Origin: Thermothielavioides terrestris NRRL 8126
Taxonomy: Eukaryota > Ascomycota > Sordariomycetes > Sordariales > Chaetomiaceae
Direction of reading: 5' to 3'
Assembly: GCF_000226115.1 (NCBI RefSeq)
Contig: NC_016458.1
Coordinates: 2,914,001 to 2,978,000, forward strand
DNA: 64,000 bases
A program made the translations under genes and the position numbers. This document shows positions 12,501-25,660 of the stretch, piece after piece (position 1 is the stretch's first letter; each line of letters begins with the position of its first letter). The notes under the pieces are model-generated. The model did no database searches. It saw only the letters and a list, made by a program, of their open reading frames with translations, and was not told where the DNA came from.

Positions 12501-15500
12501 CATAAGTCATGGTGCACAAGCCGGGGCCCATATCGTGTGGAGTTCGCTTTCTCTGAATTCCTCTCCATCCATCTCTTTATCAAGAGGAGCCCCTCTCCCC
12601 TTCCCCCCCGAGGACAGACCCTCGCGATGTGCGTCGTTCTCGGACTGCTATTGCCAATTTCCATACACAACACAAGGAGAGAGAGAGGAAGCCTGGGTTG
12701 CTAAAGGCCCATTCAGTGGTTAAGAGGCGTCGACAGTCCATTCCAACGAGCTCTGTCGCGGCCGGTGAACAACATGGTGTCGGTTCAGCGAAGACCCCCG
12801 CCAGCCGGCGACGGCCCGACGAGGAGCAAACAGGAAAGTGTCAAGCCTGACTCGGCCCAAACCCAAGCGCAGGCCCCCGCCCCTGAACAGCGTAGTGGGG
12901 TCCCTAAACAGAAGTCCACGGTGCCAGAGCTTCCTGGCAAGACTTCCGCGTCTGGAATCCCGAGCGGCAACGACCGCCAGGTCGGCGTCAACACCACTAG
13001 TGTTCCCGCACCCGCGCTGCAAGGGCATGCCTCATCGGCACACTGCCCTCTACCGGTCGGAATCTCTTCCACTTCTTCTCTCACCGACACCCCGCCGTTG
13101 CGGCCGTCGCCGCCGCCGCCGAGCATCTCCCAAGCGTAAGGAATCCATCAACGCGTGCAAGGGACAGAATAAGGTTGCCCGGCTTTGCCCGCTGACAGCA
13201 GCGTATTGTACGCAGGAGCTCGGCGGGCACGGCGTCGCGATCACCCTCGCCCACCGAAAGAGCAAACCGAGACGGCAACACGGCGCTCTGGCTCGAGCAT
13301 CAGACGTCCTTGGACGGGCCGCCGTTCCTGCCGGCCGTGCCTCCTCCTACTTCCCCGACCCGGAAGAGCTCGCCTTGAAGCCGGCGCGGCACTTGCCCGT
13401 CGCCTTGTGTACCGACGCTCGTCAATGCTCGAGGCGAACAGAAGCTTGTCTGGTGGTGCGGCAAAGTTGGGGGGGGGAGGGAAGCATTGGCTTGGATGAC
13501 CACTTGGAGGGACGGACCATGGGCATGGCCAGGTCGCAGGATGGATAACACAAGAAGATTGTCTCGGTAGGAGAATGGTGGATAGGATCTCTAATACAAG
13601 CCCGTGATGCCAGTACTTTGGAGAAGGAAATGAAAGACGCACCGAGCTCAATGGAGTTTCGGGTGGAGGGATCCCAAGTGTGAGAGCGCGTCGATGAAGA
13701 GACTGCCGTACATGTATGTGCCTATCCTCGGGACTTCAAAACGCATTGGGTTCAAGCCCAAGAGCGCCGAGGTTTTGCTGTTTGTGCACCTATGCTGCTG
13801 TCAGTCAGGTCTTTCATCATTTATCCGTTTGGTGCTGATTGAGAAAACCTTGGCGCAGCGTCGGCAATGCCCACACATGCACTTTCCCAGGAAAGCCCAA
13901 TGACGACAGCAAGGTCCTGAAACATGCCTGATAGCTTCACAGCGACTCACGATATAAAAACAATTCGAGATAGATTGAGACCGTCGCAGAAAGAAATCCG
14001 CGAGAAGTAGGCATCTTTTACGCAAGGATTGTGGCATCATATTTGTCTGAAGTTGCCCCTCGGGTCAAGCCGGGGGTATCCTTGGGCTTTTATCGCGAAC
14101 ACCCGCAGCGGTGTGGGCCCCTGAACATTTCAGTCAGGCGGCCGGAACTCGGTAGAAACAATCAGGAGCATCTCGTGACTCATGGTTCGACCGAGTCTCA
14201 CATGGCAATGCTAACCTATCATTCCTTCTCCGTCCCTTTTATCCTACGTAACACACCTCCTACCCCTCTTCTGCCCGGTCAGCACCTGATGACCACCTGG
14301 CGGCCCAATTGGTGAAGCATCCTCAACACCAACCCGACGGACGCGGGTGGAGTCCCGTATGCTGCTGGACTCCAGACAGATTCCTCCGTGCTTCTCGCGG
14401 CTAGTTCAAAATTCGTCAGCCGCCATGGACAAACAGCAGCGCAAGTAGTCTCCGAAGGTTAGGTGAGCGGAACGTGCCACGGCCTTTATTCGATGCTCGG
14501 GAGGTTGCAAACCCTGTGCCATAACAGAGGAATGATGGCCGGTGGGGCCTTGGGGTGGCCGGGTGTGACGGACGAGGCATTTGCTTCGAGATTGTTCCTC
14601 CTCCGTCTCAGCCCGACGCCATGCCGATGCATTGTCAGGAGCTGCAGCACGTCTCCCACCCATGCCCGGCACACCGCCCAGGGCGCAGTCCCAGCTCTTC
14701 GGCCGAGTGCGCAGCGCCCCCCCCCACGCCTTCAGCTACCTTTTCTCTCCAAAATCTTGAACGTTCTCGCATCGCGTGTTCTCGCATCGCTCATTGACCA
14801 TTGGCAACCGTTGTCGGTGTATGACGGGGAAGCCGCAGGGGCCCCCAGAGGTATGCTGACAGGGAGCAACCCAGAGCATTCGAGGACGCCGTGGTGTTAG
14901 GTGTCAATCCCTTGTCGCCGGCGAATCGAACTGACATAATCAGCATTTCCGTACCATCCCGGCTTCCAGGCAACCACGAAGTGAAAAGAAACGGCGCCAC
15001 GGCCATGGTGGCAAATCCCTGGCAGCGACCCTGATTGACCACACCCCATCTCCACCGCGGTTCGGGCCGCGGATAGGCTGATCGTCCAGCACGTTTCTTG
15101 CGCCAGAGCTTATTTCGACTCCCGGCTGTTCGCTTGCCAACCCTGCGGCTGGAAAAGCAAAAGCAACCCCAACCCACCGGCGCTCCTTGTCTGGATTGAT
15201 CTGCTGTGGAAAGCCTATCGCAGTCCTCAATTGGCCCCGCCATCGACAACAGTCTGTGTAATGGCGCCAATGCGGCGGGCCGTCAAAGGGGGACTGGCGA
15301 TCTTCAAGAAATGACCGTGCTCGAGCTTGTCGGCTGTAATGGAACAGCAATTGAGCGATGCGTGTCGGAGAAGTTAGAATATTCGCAACGGTGGAGAGGG
15401 TGAGCTCCAGGAAAGGCTGTAATCCAGTCGTGGTTCCTGTCTGGCGGATGTGAAAGTAGAGCTTGAGGAAAAGAAGATTCCTGCACAGTAACAGGAATTC

Positions 15501-18003
15501 AAACCTCGCTCAGCGACGAATCACCAGCAAAGTGCCTAGGATAACGCAAGGAGCAATGCCAACACAAAGTGGAAGACAGATGTCCATCCGGGAAACATTG
15601 GAGCGAACAGCGAGAGCATCGAGGCTGCGGTCATTCAGTCTTAAGGGTAGGTGGGTTCTGCGGCTCTGCGGCCTCCACCCCTTTTTCTCACGGCGGGCTC
15701 CCTCAGTGGAGAGAGTTTGTGTTTCCTAACCACCTACCTCGGTAGGTAGGTACCTAAACGAGACCCTGCCGCTCGACGTGATGTGTGTACTCACGCAACA
15801 CTGCATTCCGTAGTTGGGGCCAACAGCGGCACGACTCCCAATCTGGGTCAAGATGCGCAGGGCTAGGTCAGGAAGTTATGGGTGGCGTTTCGCTAAATAC
15901 CCCGCTGAATTCCCAACGGGCTGCGCGGGGGGTGGCAACGGTGCGACATGCCGATCAGCCACCGGAGTCAAGCAGCAGGGGTGTCTCATCAAGTTGTTTT
16001 CCGGGAAATTCTCAAGCCAAACGATCTGGCATTCATTCCGGCAAGGCCCCTATCTTCCGATGATCTGATCGAGGATCTGATCTCGGGAGCGCTCGAGCCC
16101 TTGACTGTAGCTAACAAGCGATTGAACCACACCCGCTCGTGACAGGAGGGGTGCAGCCGCTGTGTGAAGCAACACCGTGCACGGCGTGACGAACCTGCAG
16201 GAGCGGCTGAGATGGATACCCGGATAGCCGTTGGCAAAGTTGCCGGCTTGGTATGTGCGTCAGCTAGGTGAGCGGCTATCGCGGGAGAACATCTGTGGAG
16301 GGCCAGGCCGGCCATCTGTGACCGCACGTTTTTGCTCAGCCACGCGGAATATACACTTCCAAGGATGGTTGCATCGAACATGTCACGGGGGGGAGGCCGA
16401 AAAGAGCATAGCACCGCCAACGCCATGCAGAAACGGAGGGAGCCACATGAGTTCAGATGCCCGTGGACGCAAGAAATAACGAAGCCGCCCAAAGACCCTC
16501 GCGTGGGTGCCATCTGCAGCGCCGAGTTTCAAGAGATGCCAACTGATCGATCACCTTCTTATTGAGGGAAGGCGGCTGTTGTTGGGATCCCCTCGATCCC
16601 CTCGTGACACACACAACACACCACTTCCCTCGTGCCTTCCGTGGTCTTCTGCGGCACCAGGCTGGCGCCATTTCCAAACTGGGACGGGCCAGAAGCACCG
16701 AGATTTTCAAGCCTTCGCCTCTGCCATTCCGGGTTGCCTTCACTGTCGCGCTTCGGGCTCGAAGCAGCCCGGCGCTTGCACCCGCCTCCATCGATCAGGG
16801 TTGTTCACACGCAAAAAATAACACATGTGCGGTAATTCCAGTACTTAACTTCCCTCTCCGTCTCGCCAAGAGATCTCAAGCCGGCGTCTTGCCACCAAAA
16901 AGGATGGTGGCTATGCGAACGTTGCGGCGGCAACAGAATACTGCAGGCCTATGCAGATGAAGAGCTGCAACCATCTTTCAAGCGATTGCTTTTGGTCAGC
17001 GGCACTGCAGCGGCCCCGAGGCCGCCTGAAGCCACCCATCCCAAGATGGAGGTGGAGGGCGTCCCTGCTTGCTGCGACAGGCCCCAACTCGGCAAACTCC
17101 CGCCTGGGTTGTATGGGGGGTGGGCGGGAGGAATGGCGCAGCATTGCGTCCTGCAGCTTGAAAATTTCTGCCGTTCCCCCTCGAGACTGGTTGTTGGATC
17201 GGAAAATAGCAAGAAGCGACTCGAACTGGCTTCCCCGTGTTCTGGGACGGTTTCTGGCTGGACTTAATGCACGGCCAGCCCCAACCATCACAGGAGTTCC
17301 GCTCTCCCTTCTCTCGCCTATTCATCCAACTGCTTTTGCCCACGGAGCTAACGGTGCTTGTATTGCCCTGCCCCTATTCTATCCGAATACAAGCGGTCAC
17401 GTCCCATGTTCCCTGGCCGAGACGCAGCGATCCGCCGACAAACTGCCCAATTACTTTTGAACATGCCGGCTTCGTTGCCTTCGTTCGGCGAACCAAGCCA
17501 TCCACCTTGATGGGCCGCGTCATCCCTTATCGCCGGCGACGTCCCGTTTTAGCAACCGAGAATCCTGGGTCAAGCCGACCTTCGACCTCGAACCACGTGC
17601 TGATTCCATTCAAACGACACCGGCTTCATAGGATGAGACGCGAACACATGGCAACCCGGCCTCGGAGCCGTGAAATGTGCCACCGCCCCTGCTGGACATG
17701 GCCAATAGGGTTAGGTAGAACGCCGGTCTTAGATCCATGAGCTTGGTTGCCTGCTTTTGCCTGCCCACGCACGGCAGAGTTTCGTTGAATGGCATTGCAG
17801 CGAGGCGGTCGAATATTCACCGCCTCGAAGTTGGGTTTCTTCCGTTGCGTTCGACGTGTAGACTGGCTGACCGGACAGTGTCGTCTCTCTCCTTTCTCTT
17901 CCCATCAACATCGACACCATCAGATCCCGACTCTGCGAGCAAGAGCAATCAGCGCTGCACAACTCGTCAACCTCCCCAAGCTCGAAAGTCTTTGCAAACA
18001 AAC
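5240..18003. other. 12.7-kb stretch without recognisable genes
   Basis: No frame here carries recognisable domains, and no set of short frames could be joined into one by plausible splice sites. Base composition is not strongly AT-shifted, so it does not look like heavily RIP-mutated repeat. Structures present are: a run of 30 T at 9559-9588; a 17-18 bp imperfect triplication around 9829-9868 (GGCCGCTCCGG-like); and palindromic CCTACCTAGGTAGG-type segments near 10207-10224 and 15731-15755. The GTAGTGTA motif occurs at 8335, 9527 and 9532. Long open frames at 11410-12159 (minus) and 12838-13548 (plus) were judged non-coding. Confidence 0.5.
9559..9588. repeat. Poly(T) run, 30 bp
   Basis: Uninterrupted 30-base T tract in non-coding DNA, preceded by the paired TACACTAC copies at 9527-9539. 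No element with a poly(A) tail could be recognised on either side. Confidence 0.9.
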
Positions 18004-19019
18004 ATGTTCGGCAAGGGGCGTCGGTCAGGCTCCTACCGCAGCTCGCGTGCCGACGGCCGCCGCTCGCGTGCCGACGGCCGCCGCTCCAACGCATCACGCA
18101 CCTCGGAGTCGGATGGCATCAGAAACGCATCAGGTCATTCGTCAACATCCACCTCACGGACGTCGTCCACCAGTGTCACCGACCAGTCGGCCTTTTTGAC
18201 GACTCCCGACCCAGATCCGCTGCCAGCCCAGCCTCAAGCTCCTTTTTTCGGAGTTGCCTTCGCCCCGTCACACCTCCCGGCCTTTGAACCACAACAGGTC
18301 GGTCCGGGGCAGGCCCCTTTTCTGTTTCCCGGTCCGCACCAGGGATACTACGCGGCGTCGCCGGCTGCAGGAACCGATGACGGGAGTCATGACGGCAGTG
18401 ATGACTCGGCCGCTTCGCTGGCTGTGTCGCCTGGATCGCCCCAGTCCTCCAATCCGTGAGTGTCCTCCCCTACTCCCCGTACATCATCCCACGGTCGCCG
18501 GCGTTGGTGGTACTGGCGTTTGTCTCGAGATCCCGAGTGCTGACCATTAACCAAAGGGAGAATAGCGAACGAGAGACGACGAGAGATGCAGCCACGAGAA
18601 CAAAGAAGGGCCATCGGAGAGATCGGAGCGTTGCCCTAGGCAACCCACCAACGGACTATGTCCTTGTTGACTACCCCACGGTCCAAGGCGTGATGATGGG
18701 AGGATATGATACCTCTTACGCCACAGCTTCAGGCGGTATCACTGGAGGCTACCAGACTTTCCATCGCGACCACCTCTTTCTTGCTGCCGACGGCCAGTGG
18801 TATCAAGCGGCGCCCCAGTATCCGATCGCTCATCAGTATCCGGCCGGAATAGCTGATGCAGACCTCGAGGACAATAATGGTCAGCCGGACGAGGAACATT
18901 TCGGCTCCTGCATCCAGGACAATCAAGAGGCCCGCGACCAAGAGAATCATGTCCTGGAAGAAGAAAACGATGACTGGGTCCGGTGCCAGGATGACGAGCT
19001 TTGGAGTGCCGGCCACTAG
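18004..19019 (+). CDS. Hypothetical Ser/Arg/Gly-rich protein
   Basis: Predicted 304-aa protein from two exons, 18004-18455 and 18557-19019. The 101-nt intron starts GTGAGT and ends CCAAAG, with a CTGAC branch site about 18 nt upstream of the acceptor, and the join keeps one frame. The N-terminus is basic and low-complexity, with a duplicated SRADGRR unit. The middle is Ser/Thr/Pro/Asp-rich; the second exon has a Tyr/Gly/Gln-rich stretch and an acidic C-terminus rich in Glu, Asp and Asn. No signal peptide, membrane segment or known domain is visible. The frame is open well upstream, but the first ATG in good context is at 18004. No function is proposed. Confidence 0.7.
18042..18083 (+). repeat. 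In-frame 21-bp tandem duplication
   Basis: Two perfect copies of a 21-bp unit (CTCGCGTGCCGACGG followed by CCGCCG) lie inside the coding exon starting at 18004 and encode a repeated SRADGRR heptapeptide. Such in-frame units may vary in number between strains. Confidence 0.9.
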
Positions 19020-22000
19020 CCTTGAGCTGTGTTGGTGTGGTCGGATGGAGAAAAGGAACAAAATGGAATTCCCAGATTGACGAAGAACGGGTAGGCTTTT
19101 GTGATTTTTCTTTCGGCCTTGCCACTCCTTCCATTGAACCAGGCCAAGCTAGGCCGGACCAGCTCGCCACTCTCCGGCGCCAGCTGAGGTTCCGAGTTCG
19201 TGTCCCGGGGAAGTGGTGTTACTCGCCACTTGCTACCTGTTTCCGATATCAATCGCCAGACGAAAAGTTTTTGAACGCGATACTTTGCTTTCACCTGACT
19301 GTTGTTGGGGGCTGGGGCTGGTTGCTCTTGGGTGACAGAGTGGACGACGTTTCAGTCAGGGGCAGTCGTGGACCAGACCAGCTACCATCGAAATTGTTGT
19401 CGAGCAATTCATGACCGCATTAGTACGCCAAGAAGCACCACTCGATGCTGTGCTCATCTGCTGGTAGTGCCCGTGCCCGGGTGCTGGATGTTTGCTCAAA
19501 TTGGATCGGGTGCTTGCATGGACTCTCCAACAAGGGACTTCGCACTGTCGGCTATGGCTTCAGATGTGCAACGTTTCACCGGGTAGTAGGAAGGGCATTG
19601 CTTAATCCCCAGCTCCCAACTTGGGGAAGCGTCCTGCTTGCCATCTTTATATCAGTCCTCAACGCCGTTAGCCGTGTGTTGTACAATCCCCAGCCGACAC
19701 CCGGGCCTTCCTCACTTGAAAGACAATGCATTCGAGACACATGCGGTACAACTTGCACATGTTCATATGCATGGGTCATACCTTGCAAGAGCGTCCCTGT
19801 GCCTTGCTGCCTGACACTTCTTTTTGCGCTCGTGGCAACTATTTCATCTCGGAAGATGGGATCCAAAGTGTCACACCCTTCTCCGAGACCGCAGACAAGC
19901 GAGCAAATGCCCTATTTTTTAAAAGTATGCTAAGACGGACTTCAAGTTTATAAGCACAGCCGTCGTCAGGGGTGACCATTCAGGGGTAATAGGAGAAAGC
20001 CGCAGCAACCGCCGCTAAATATTTGCACCCCAGCTCCCCCCTCAATCGTAGCATCATCAGGTTTCTCGCAAGACCTTCACGTGCCCCCGACGACAACCGC
20101 CGCTGGCGCATCCGACGCAGCTCGCCTGCAGTGTGATTACTTGTTGCATCCTCCTTGGCTCCGGGCCTCTATTCCCAGACAGTACTGCTGTGGGTAATGA
20201 GCCTGGCCCAGAGAGAACCCAGTCTGGTCCGTCGAATGGAGGAGACAGATGTCTCGCAAATCGGCTAAGATATCAGGCCAAACCCCTCAACTACTCCTGC
20301 AGCCCAACTATTTTGATGCCCAACTCTACGCTTAGATTCCGATGCGACGAGCGGCGGATAAGTGCGAACATCAACTTTGACGCTCATGCCAAAGTCTCAG
20401 GGAGAAGTGACAAACGATCATGTTTACGGCAAGATTCAGCACCAAGGGACATTGCAACCGTTACCCGTTGTCCACTTACAGCTTCCGGACACAACATACT
20501 CGGAAGAACCCGGGACGGCCGTAAGTGGGCCTGCCTTCCTCCTCTTCCCGGGGAAAAGTGGAGAACCATCGGGATTCCTCGCGCCAAGCCGGGAAGAAAG
20601 CCATCGGAAGCTGCGGGGTGGCGCCGGGGGCATGGGTGGGGCCGTCCGGCACTGACTCCATCGGTTGCGTCGAAAAAACAAGGCACTGCCCGGTCGTGCA
20701 GAATTCTGGAACAGATGCGAATGTTGCTTTATTTTTTTTCTTTCTCGGCAAGGCAGCCGCGGTCAACTTGCAAGCCTATCCGGCGGCAGGACGAGCAGCG
20801 CTACATTAGCGGCTGCAACCCGGGACATTGGTGCAGCTTTGGGGTTTCCGTAACGTCAGTGAGTGCCACGACAGCTCCGAGATATGGCACGGGACGAGGG
20901 GAGAAGACACCTTTTCGCCGAATCTACCTAGGTTTCAATGACACATTTGCAGCACAGGGCTACATGCACTTTGGCAAGAAAAGGCAACGAGGCACTGCAC
21001 TCGTTGGTGTCGTGCCAGGTCTCGGTGTGGTTCATCTGGGCAACTCATCGAGCTTGGCAGCTCACACCTTGTGCCGAATAGGTGACGCAATGTACCTGCG
21101 CTCACCGAGGAAATCTGACCTGAGTAAAGCGTGCCTTGCGAAAATGTGGCTCCCCGATTTGGTCTGCCGTGGAACTGGACCTTCACAAGCGCCGTCCCAA
21201 GATCGCCCACAGCAGGCAAGTTGGCCTTGTGCCCGGTCTGGACGATGATGGAGTTGCACATGCACCCAGCCGCAGTTGCGTGTGTGACGTCGTGAATCAT
21301 CACAAACAGGCTCGGGTTTCTTCCGCCAATGGGAGGCCGGCCCCCGTGGCTCTTGCTGCTTTAAAAACTACACAATGGGCATTGTTCTCGCTTCCAGAAC
21401 CGCGGCAAGACAAGGCATCCAGAAATGAGGGGCCCGGTGGTGGGGTTGGTCATTTGTGACCGAACGATTTCGTTCTGCTTATGCTCTTTCAGGCTGATCT
21501 GCAGGGCAACCAGCTCTGACGTGATATGGCCTTTCCCGGACGAGCAGGCTTCAGCTGCGGGGTTTGCAGTGCGCCTATCTCAAGTTGGCAACCATACGTT
21601 CCGCCAAAGGACTCGAAAGTTTAGTGGCGAGATGCGGGGTTATGGCATGCTGCTCAAGGCAAACTGCACTTTGGGGCGGAACGCGGCTCCATGCCGGCTG
21701 TATTGTGCATTACGTCCGGCTTCCAGCCCAGGCCAAATGCGTTTCGGTGCCTTATTATCGTCATTCTTGCTGGTGATGATGAGACCTGGGCTTGCATGAT
21801 AACCCATCATCGATCTGATTGAAGCGCGTTCGAATATCTATCATTGGGGATGCAAGTGACAGGCTGAGCACCCTAATGCAGTAGCAGTAGGAGGCTGGAG
21901 CAGCCAAGGCTGCATCAGCAATGGAGATTGTGCTGAATTGGGAGACATTCAGCTCTGAGCTGATGCTTGCCTCTCGAACTCTGGTGGACACTATTGCAAT

Positions 22001-24402
22001 GATGTGTCTTGGAAGGCAAACGGAGAGCGAAAAGAAGGCAACGGCGTCAATGTGACGACCATGTCTCAGGCCTCAAGTCGCACAACAATCAAACATAGAA
22101 GGGCCTCATCCCCGTGGAATTAGACGTTGGAACAAGGCAAGCCATCCAGGCCAGCCGACCTTTGGTTCGACCCGAAATAACGGCTTGGCTGTTGTAAAAA
22201 CGGTAGGAGATGGATTGAATCTCTAAGCCAGTCGGCTCTATCAACAATCGGCCCATCTGAGTATCCTGGGAGGAGTCCATTCTTATCCAGACGAGACCAG
22301 GACTGGGCGTGGCAATCTCTGGGCCAATACACCGGGGCTGGTTCGAGGGTGAAATATAAATCCATACAACAAGGACTGATTAAGTGTCCGCTTGACTCTC
22401 ATAAGTTTAATGTCTCTTTCTTGTCTTATGCCTACCTCCTACCAGCACCCAGAGAAAGTATGATTGCCTGTCTATGAAGACTTCCCTACGTGTTGCAATG
22501 CACCCAGCCCAGAGGTAGCACAAACCCCAGTAGATATTGCTGCAATTACGACTATTGTCACGAGGCAAATGAGATGCTTATATTCTTGAGCTTCCAGGTC
22601 TTAGTTTGATATGTCTGTCTCCAACGGCATCTGGTGGCCTACTCGTAGTTCGAAATAAGAGGTCAAGCTTTATCTGGGTGTCTAGCCGTCCAGCAACAGA
22701 CATGGGACTCGCCTTCCTGGTTGATGATGGCGAGGGCATAGGTCCTAGGTAACTAGGAGGACTAACGTTGTGTTGAGCATCATGTTGGAGGCGCAACCGA
22801 AAGGTCTTTTTTAAATAAAGATTTGTCTTAAGAAAATGAGAATGATCCATCAACAATCCTGCGTATTGCCAGCCATAATCCCTATCATACCCAACAGGAG
22901 GCGAGCATTCTATCCTCCCATGTACTCGAGTTGTCTCCGTTAGCATTCTATCTAAGGCGAAGAAACATTATCCAGGGGTGTCTATACTAGCCATGGACTA
23001 ATGCTCTACCCAGTGCCAGCCTGTCATGCTTCAGGACATCATCTACATGTACATTCAACTCTTATCCTAGTGACTCCGGCATTCCGGCCAAGGAAGTGGA
23101 GTGCTCTCTGCTTCATGCAATGCCAGGCCCGTTTTTTTGGCATTTGTGTCACGCACAGGGCCATATCTAGATTTACTTTTCAGAGATGAGGCGTCGAGCA
23201 CCTGCTGTCCGAGACGTTGCTGTTCCGAATAGTTATACTGGACTTCGGTAGTCAGTAGTAGATGTCCGCCTTACCCGCAATTCAGGGAGACGGAACTGGA
23301 ACTGGGGGTAGACCTCCATTTCACGGTGACGAATAACGACTAAAATAGCATCAAGAGGGTTTCAGCCAGGCAATCCGATAAGACATCAGAACAGAGCCGA
23401 GGAGGGAGCATTATGGTCGGGGATCTTAAGAGAAATGGTGACGCGGCCGGATATGGTAGGTACGACTGGGCGTACTGTGGTAGTGTATGGACAATTGGAC
23501 ATGGAGTTATTTGAAGAGCCGGGGGGACTCGGTTATTTCCGACCTGTAGGAAATGCTCACCAACTCTACCTACGTCTAGTGGATAAATCGATGGCAGCCA
23601 TGCTGCATAACCAGAAGCTTGAATGGATTGCGGACGAACCGGGAATGGTGGTTGGCGAAGCTCGGATTTCGAGTTTGGGAAGCACTTTCCGTGTCTTGGC
23701 CCGGGTGCTTGGCAATTGTGGAGTAGCGTAGTTCACTGCATCGTTCTTGGGTTAGCCGCGTTTCATGTTTGGTGACCCCACCTTCAAGTTGGCCAAGAGA
23801 GCGAGATCGTCGGGACATCGATCGGCGAGAAGGCTCCCCGAAGCGGCATCCAACCGTCGGAACGTCGGATGGCTTGGCGGCAGAGGGAGGGAAACTCCCT
23901 CTATAATCCGTATTCCGTAGTGTATGGAATTCTGCAGAGTAGTGCTCTTCAACGCCACGGCTTTCGTCTTTCAATCCTGGACTGTACTTTGTACATATCC
24001 TGCAGACGAAGTGTTTGCCTCAAGGCCTGGACATGGCCGCTTTGGAGCCCTCCTTGTCGTTATCCTGATGCATACGGCATTTAGGAGCGGGAGACGGCAT
24101 GACCAGCCAGATGGATGACGTGTAACGACCCAGGGAACTTCCAATTGGCAGATCCAGTGTCACCTCGTGCCACGGCCGCAGATCCTGGATCTCTCGGTCT
24201 CGAGCACGGTCCAGGTCAGAGGGAAACACAGGCGTGTCGAATTATTCGAGTTGCTGATGAGCTGCGCGTTTTTTTTCGTCCCATCTCTAGCCCATCTCCA
24301 TCCAGTAGTCCATCCCGCATCGTGCGCATTGTCAACCTCGGTTGCCCTGAGGAGTCGGCTTTGGTTATCGACCGTCGTCGGGCGTGCGCCCGATGGTAGA
24401 CG
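19020..24402. other. Intergenic stretch, partly AT-shifted
   Basis: No supportable gene. A 371-codon open frame at 20133-21248 begins with GTG, is rich in Arg, Ser, Pro and Cys, and resembles no protein I know. From about 21780 to 23260 the DNA is visibly more AT-rich than the rest of the window and holds only short minus-strand frames (22120-22365, 22578-22946) with no recognisable domain; it may be a mutated repeat or a decayed gene. One GTAGTGTA motif lies at 23480-23487. Confidence 0.45.
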
Positions 24403-24778
24403 TTAAAGAGGTCCCGCCAAGACTAATTTCGGCCAATTGTCGGCAATGTTTTTACAGCGTCAGTACCCCGCCAAGACCGCTAAGCGGTTTGCACTATCGC
24501 CAAGGGTTAGTTCGCCGGGGGTACGGGGGGCGGCGCTAGCCCCCCACTGGTTAAGGTTCGGGTTAATGGTTAGGATTCGGGTTAAGGTTAGGGTACGGGT
24601 TAACCTCGTTTTCTTTTTTTTCGATTTGGTTGAGGTTTCGCGAAGTTGTTGCGACGAGTCTTTGCAATTCTTCGTTGTTGATGTTGCTCTAAGTCGTCGC
24701 GGCCCCGCTCACCCCGTGGCGATTGTAAATACTTGTAAGCGGCAGTCTCCGAAATTAGTCTTGGCGGGACCTCTTTAA
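24403..24778 (-). mobile_element. MITE-like inverted-repeat element, copy 1
   Basis: 376-bp non-coding element bounded by perfect terminal inverted repeats of 30 bp (TTAAAGAGGTCCCGCC then AAGACTAATTTCGG). The subterminal blocks CAATTGTCGGCAATG and CTTGTAAGCGGCAGTC match those of the copies at 57733 and 61390, in opposite orientation here. The core holds degenerate telomere-type repeats on the plus strand (GGTTAGGATTCGGGTTAAGG, then GGTTAGGGTACGGG). There is no transposase frame, so it must be non-autonomous. Short flanks GGTAGACG and CGACGACC recur, inverted, around copy 2, so the termini may extend 7-8 bp further out. No clear target duplication was found for this copy. Confidence 0.85.
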
Positions 24779-25660
24779 CGACGACCTGGAATCGGATCCA
24801 ATCGCGGCTGTTGCTCAGCCCAGCGCAACGTCATCGCTGCAGTGTCTCGGCTCCACAGCTGAGGGACCCCCACGCCTGTTTGCGCAGCAGCAACGCAGCC
24901 GTTGACGACTCCTCCATGCCGACCTATGTACGCTACACTAAAAACCTATGTGCACTACCTGCCTCGGATCTACAATAGTCGTCCTGGGAACTTCCAGAAG
25001 CGTGATCAGTCGGCTGCAACGCTGAACACGACCAATGGTCTGTTATTCCGCGCCATCGACAGCTCTCTGCCGACACTTGAGGGAGCCGTTGGTGTTCGTC
25101 CCGCGGCGCGGCTTGGATTTTTTTGAAACTTGCCGGGGCCCCATCCCCGATTCAGTTACAGAGTGTATGTAACAACAGGACGCGAACCAATCCTCAACTG
25201 TGGGGCGTGAAGAGCATCCCTGGCTGCGGCAAGGCTCTTGGCACAGATCTCCGTCGCTGAAAAACAAGGTTTTGAGGTATGATCAACAGCCCACGCAATG
25301 TGCATCCCCTGCCCATCCGAATTCTTCGGCTGCAGCTGGAGCGAGCAGCTCAGGGGCAACCTGCGCAAGCCTCACCGCTCAGCATTTGCAGCCTCTTGTT
25401 CCCCTCCTGTGCAACGCGGGCTTTTCTTTTCGATTTCTTCCCTCCCCATTTTTGTTTCACACGATTTATCTTTCTCGTATTGCGCTCGCACCACGCCACC
25501 TTCGCTCTCTCTCCTATACGAGCGGACGGACACGAGAGCTTAGCCTCCGGTCCGCCCGCCTCGCTAGCTACTCGGACCCCGCAGGCGTGCTCGAGGGTCT
25601 AACAAGTACGGGGCAACTGATATTCTTTGCGCCGAACCAGAGACGAGCAATCCCGTCACC
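24779..25660. other. Upstream region of GT32 gene
   Basis: 882 bp between the transposon copy and the GT32 start codon. The last 250 bp are pyrimidine-rich on the plus strand (TTTTCTTTTCGATTTCTTCC and similar), as is usual for fungal promoters and 5' leaders. No separate gene is seen. Confidence 0.5.

Noticed and set aside
12838..13548. 236-codon open frame on the plus strand
   Set aside because: Begins with GTG; basic, low-information composition without any known domain.
13740..13765. GGTTCAAGCCC as a tRNA B box
   Set aside because: No A box and no cloverleaf pairing around it.
20133..21248. 371-codon open frame on the plus strand
   Set aside because: Starts with GTG, is rich in Arg/Ser/Pro/Cys, shows no domain and no fungal start context; typical of chance frames in GC-rich DNA.
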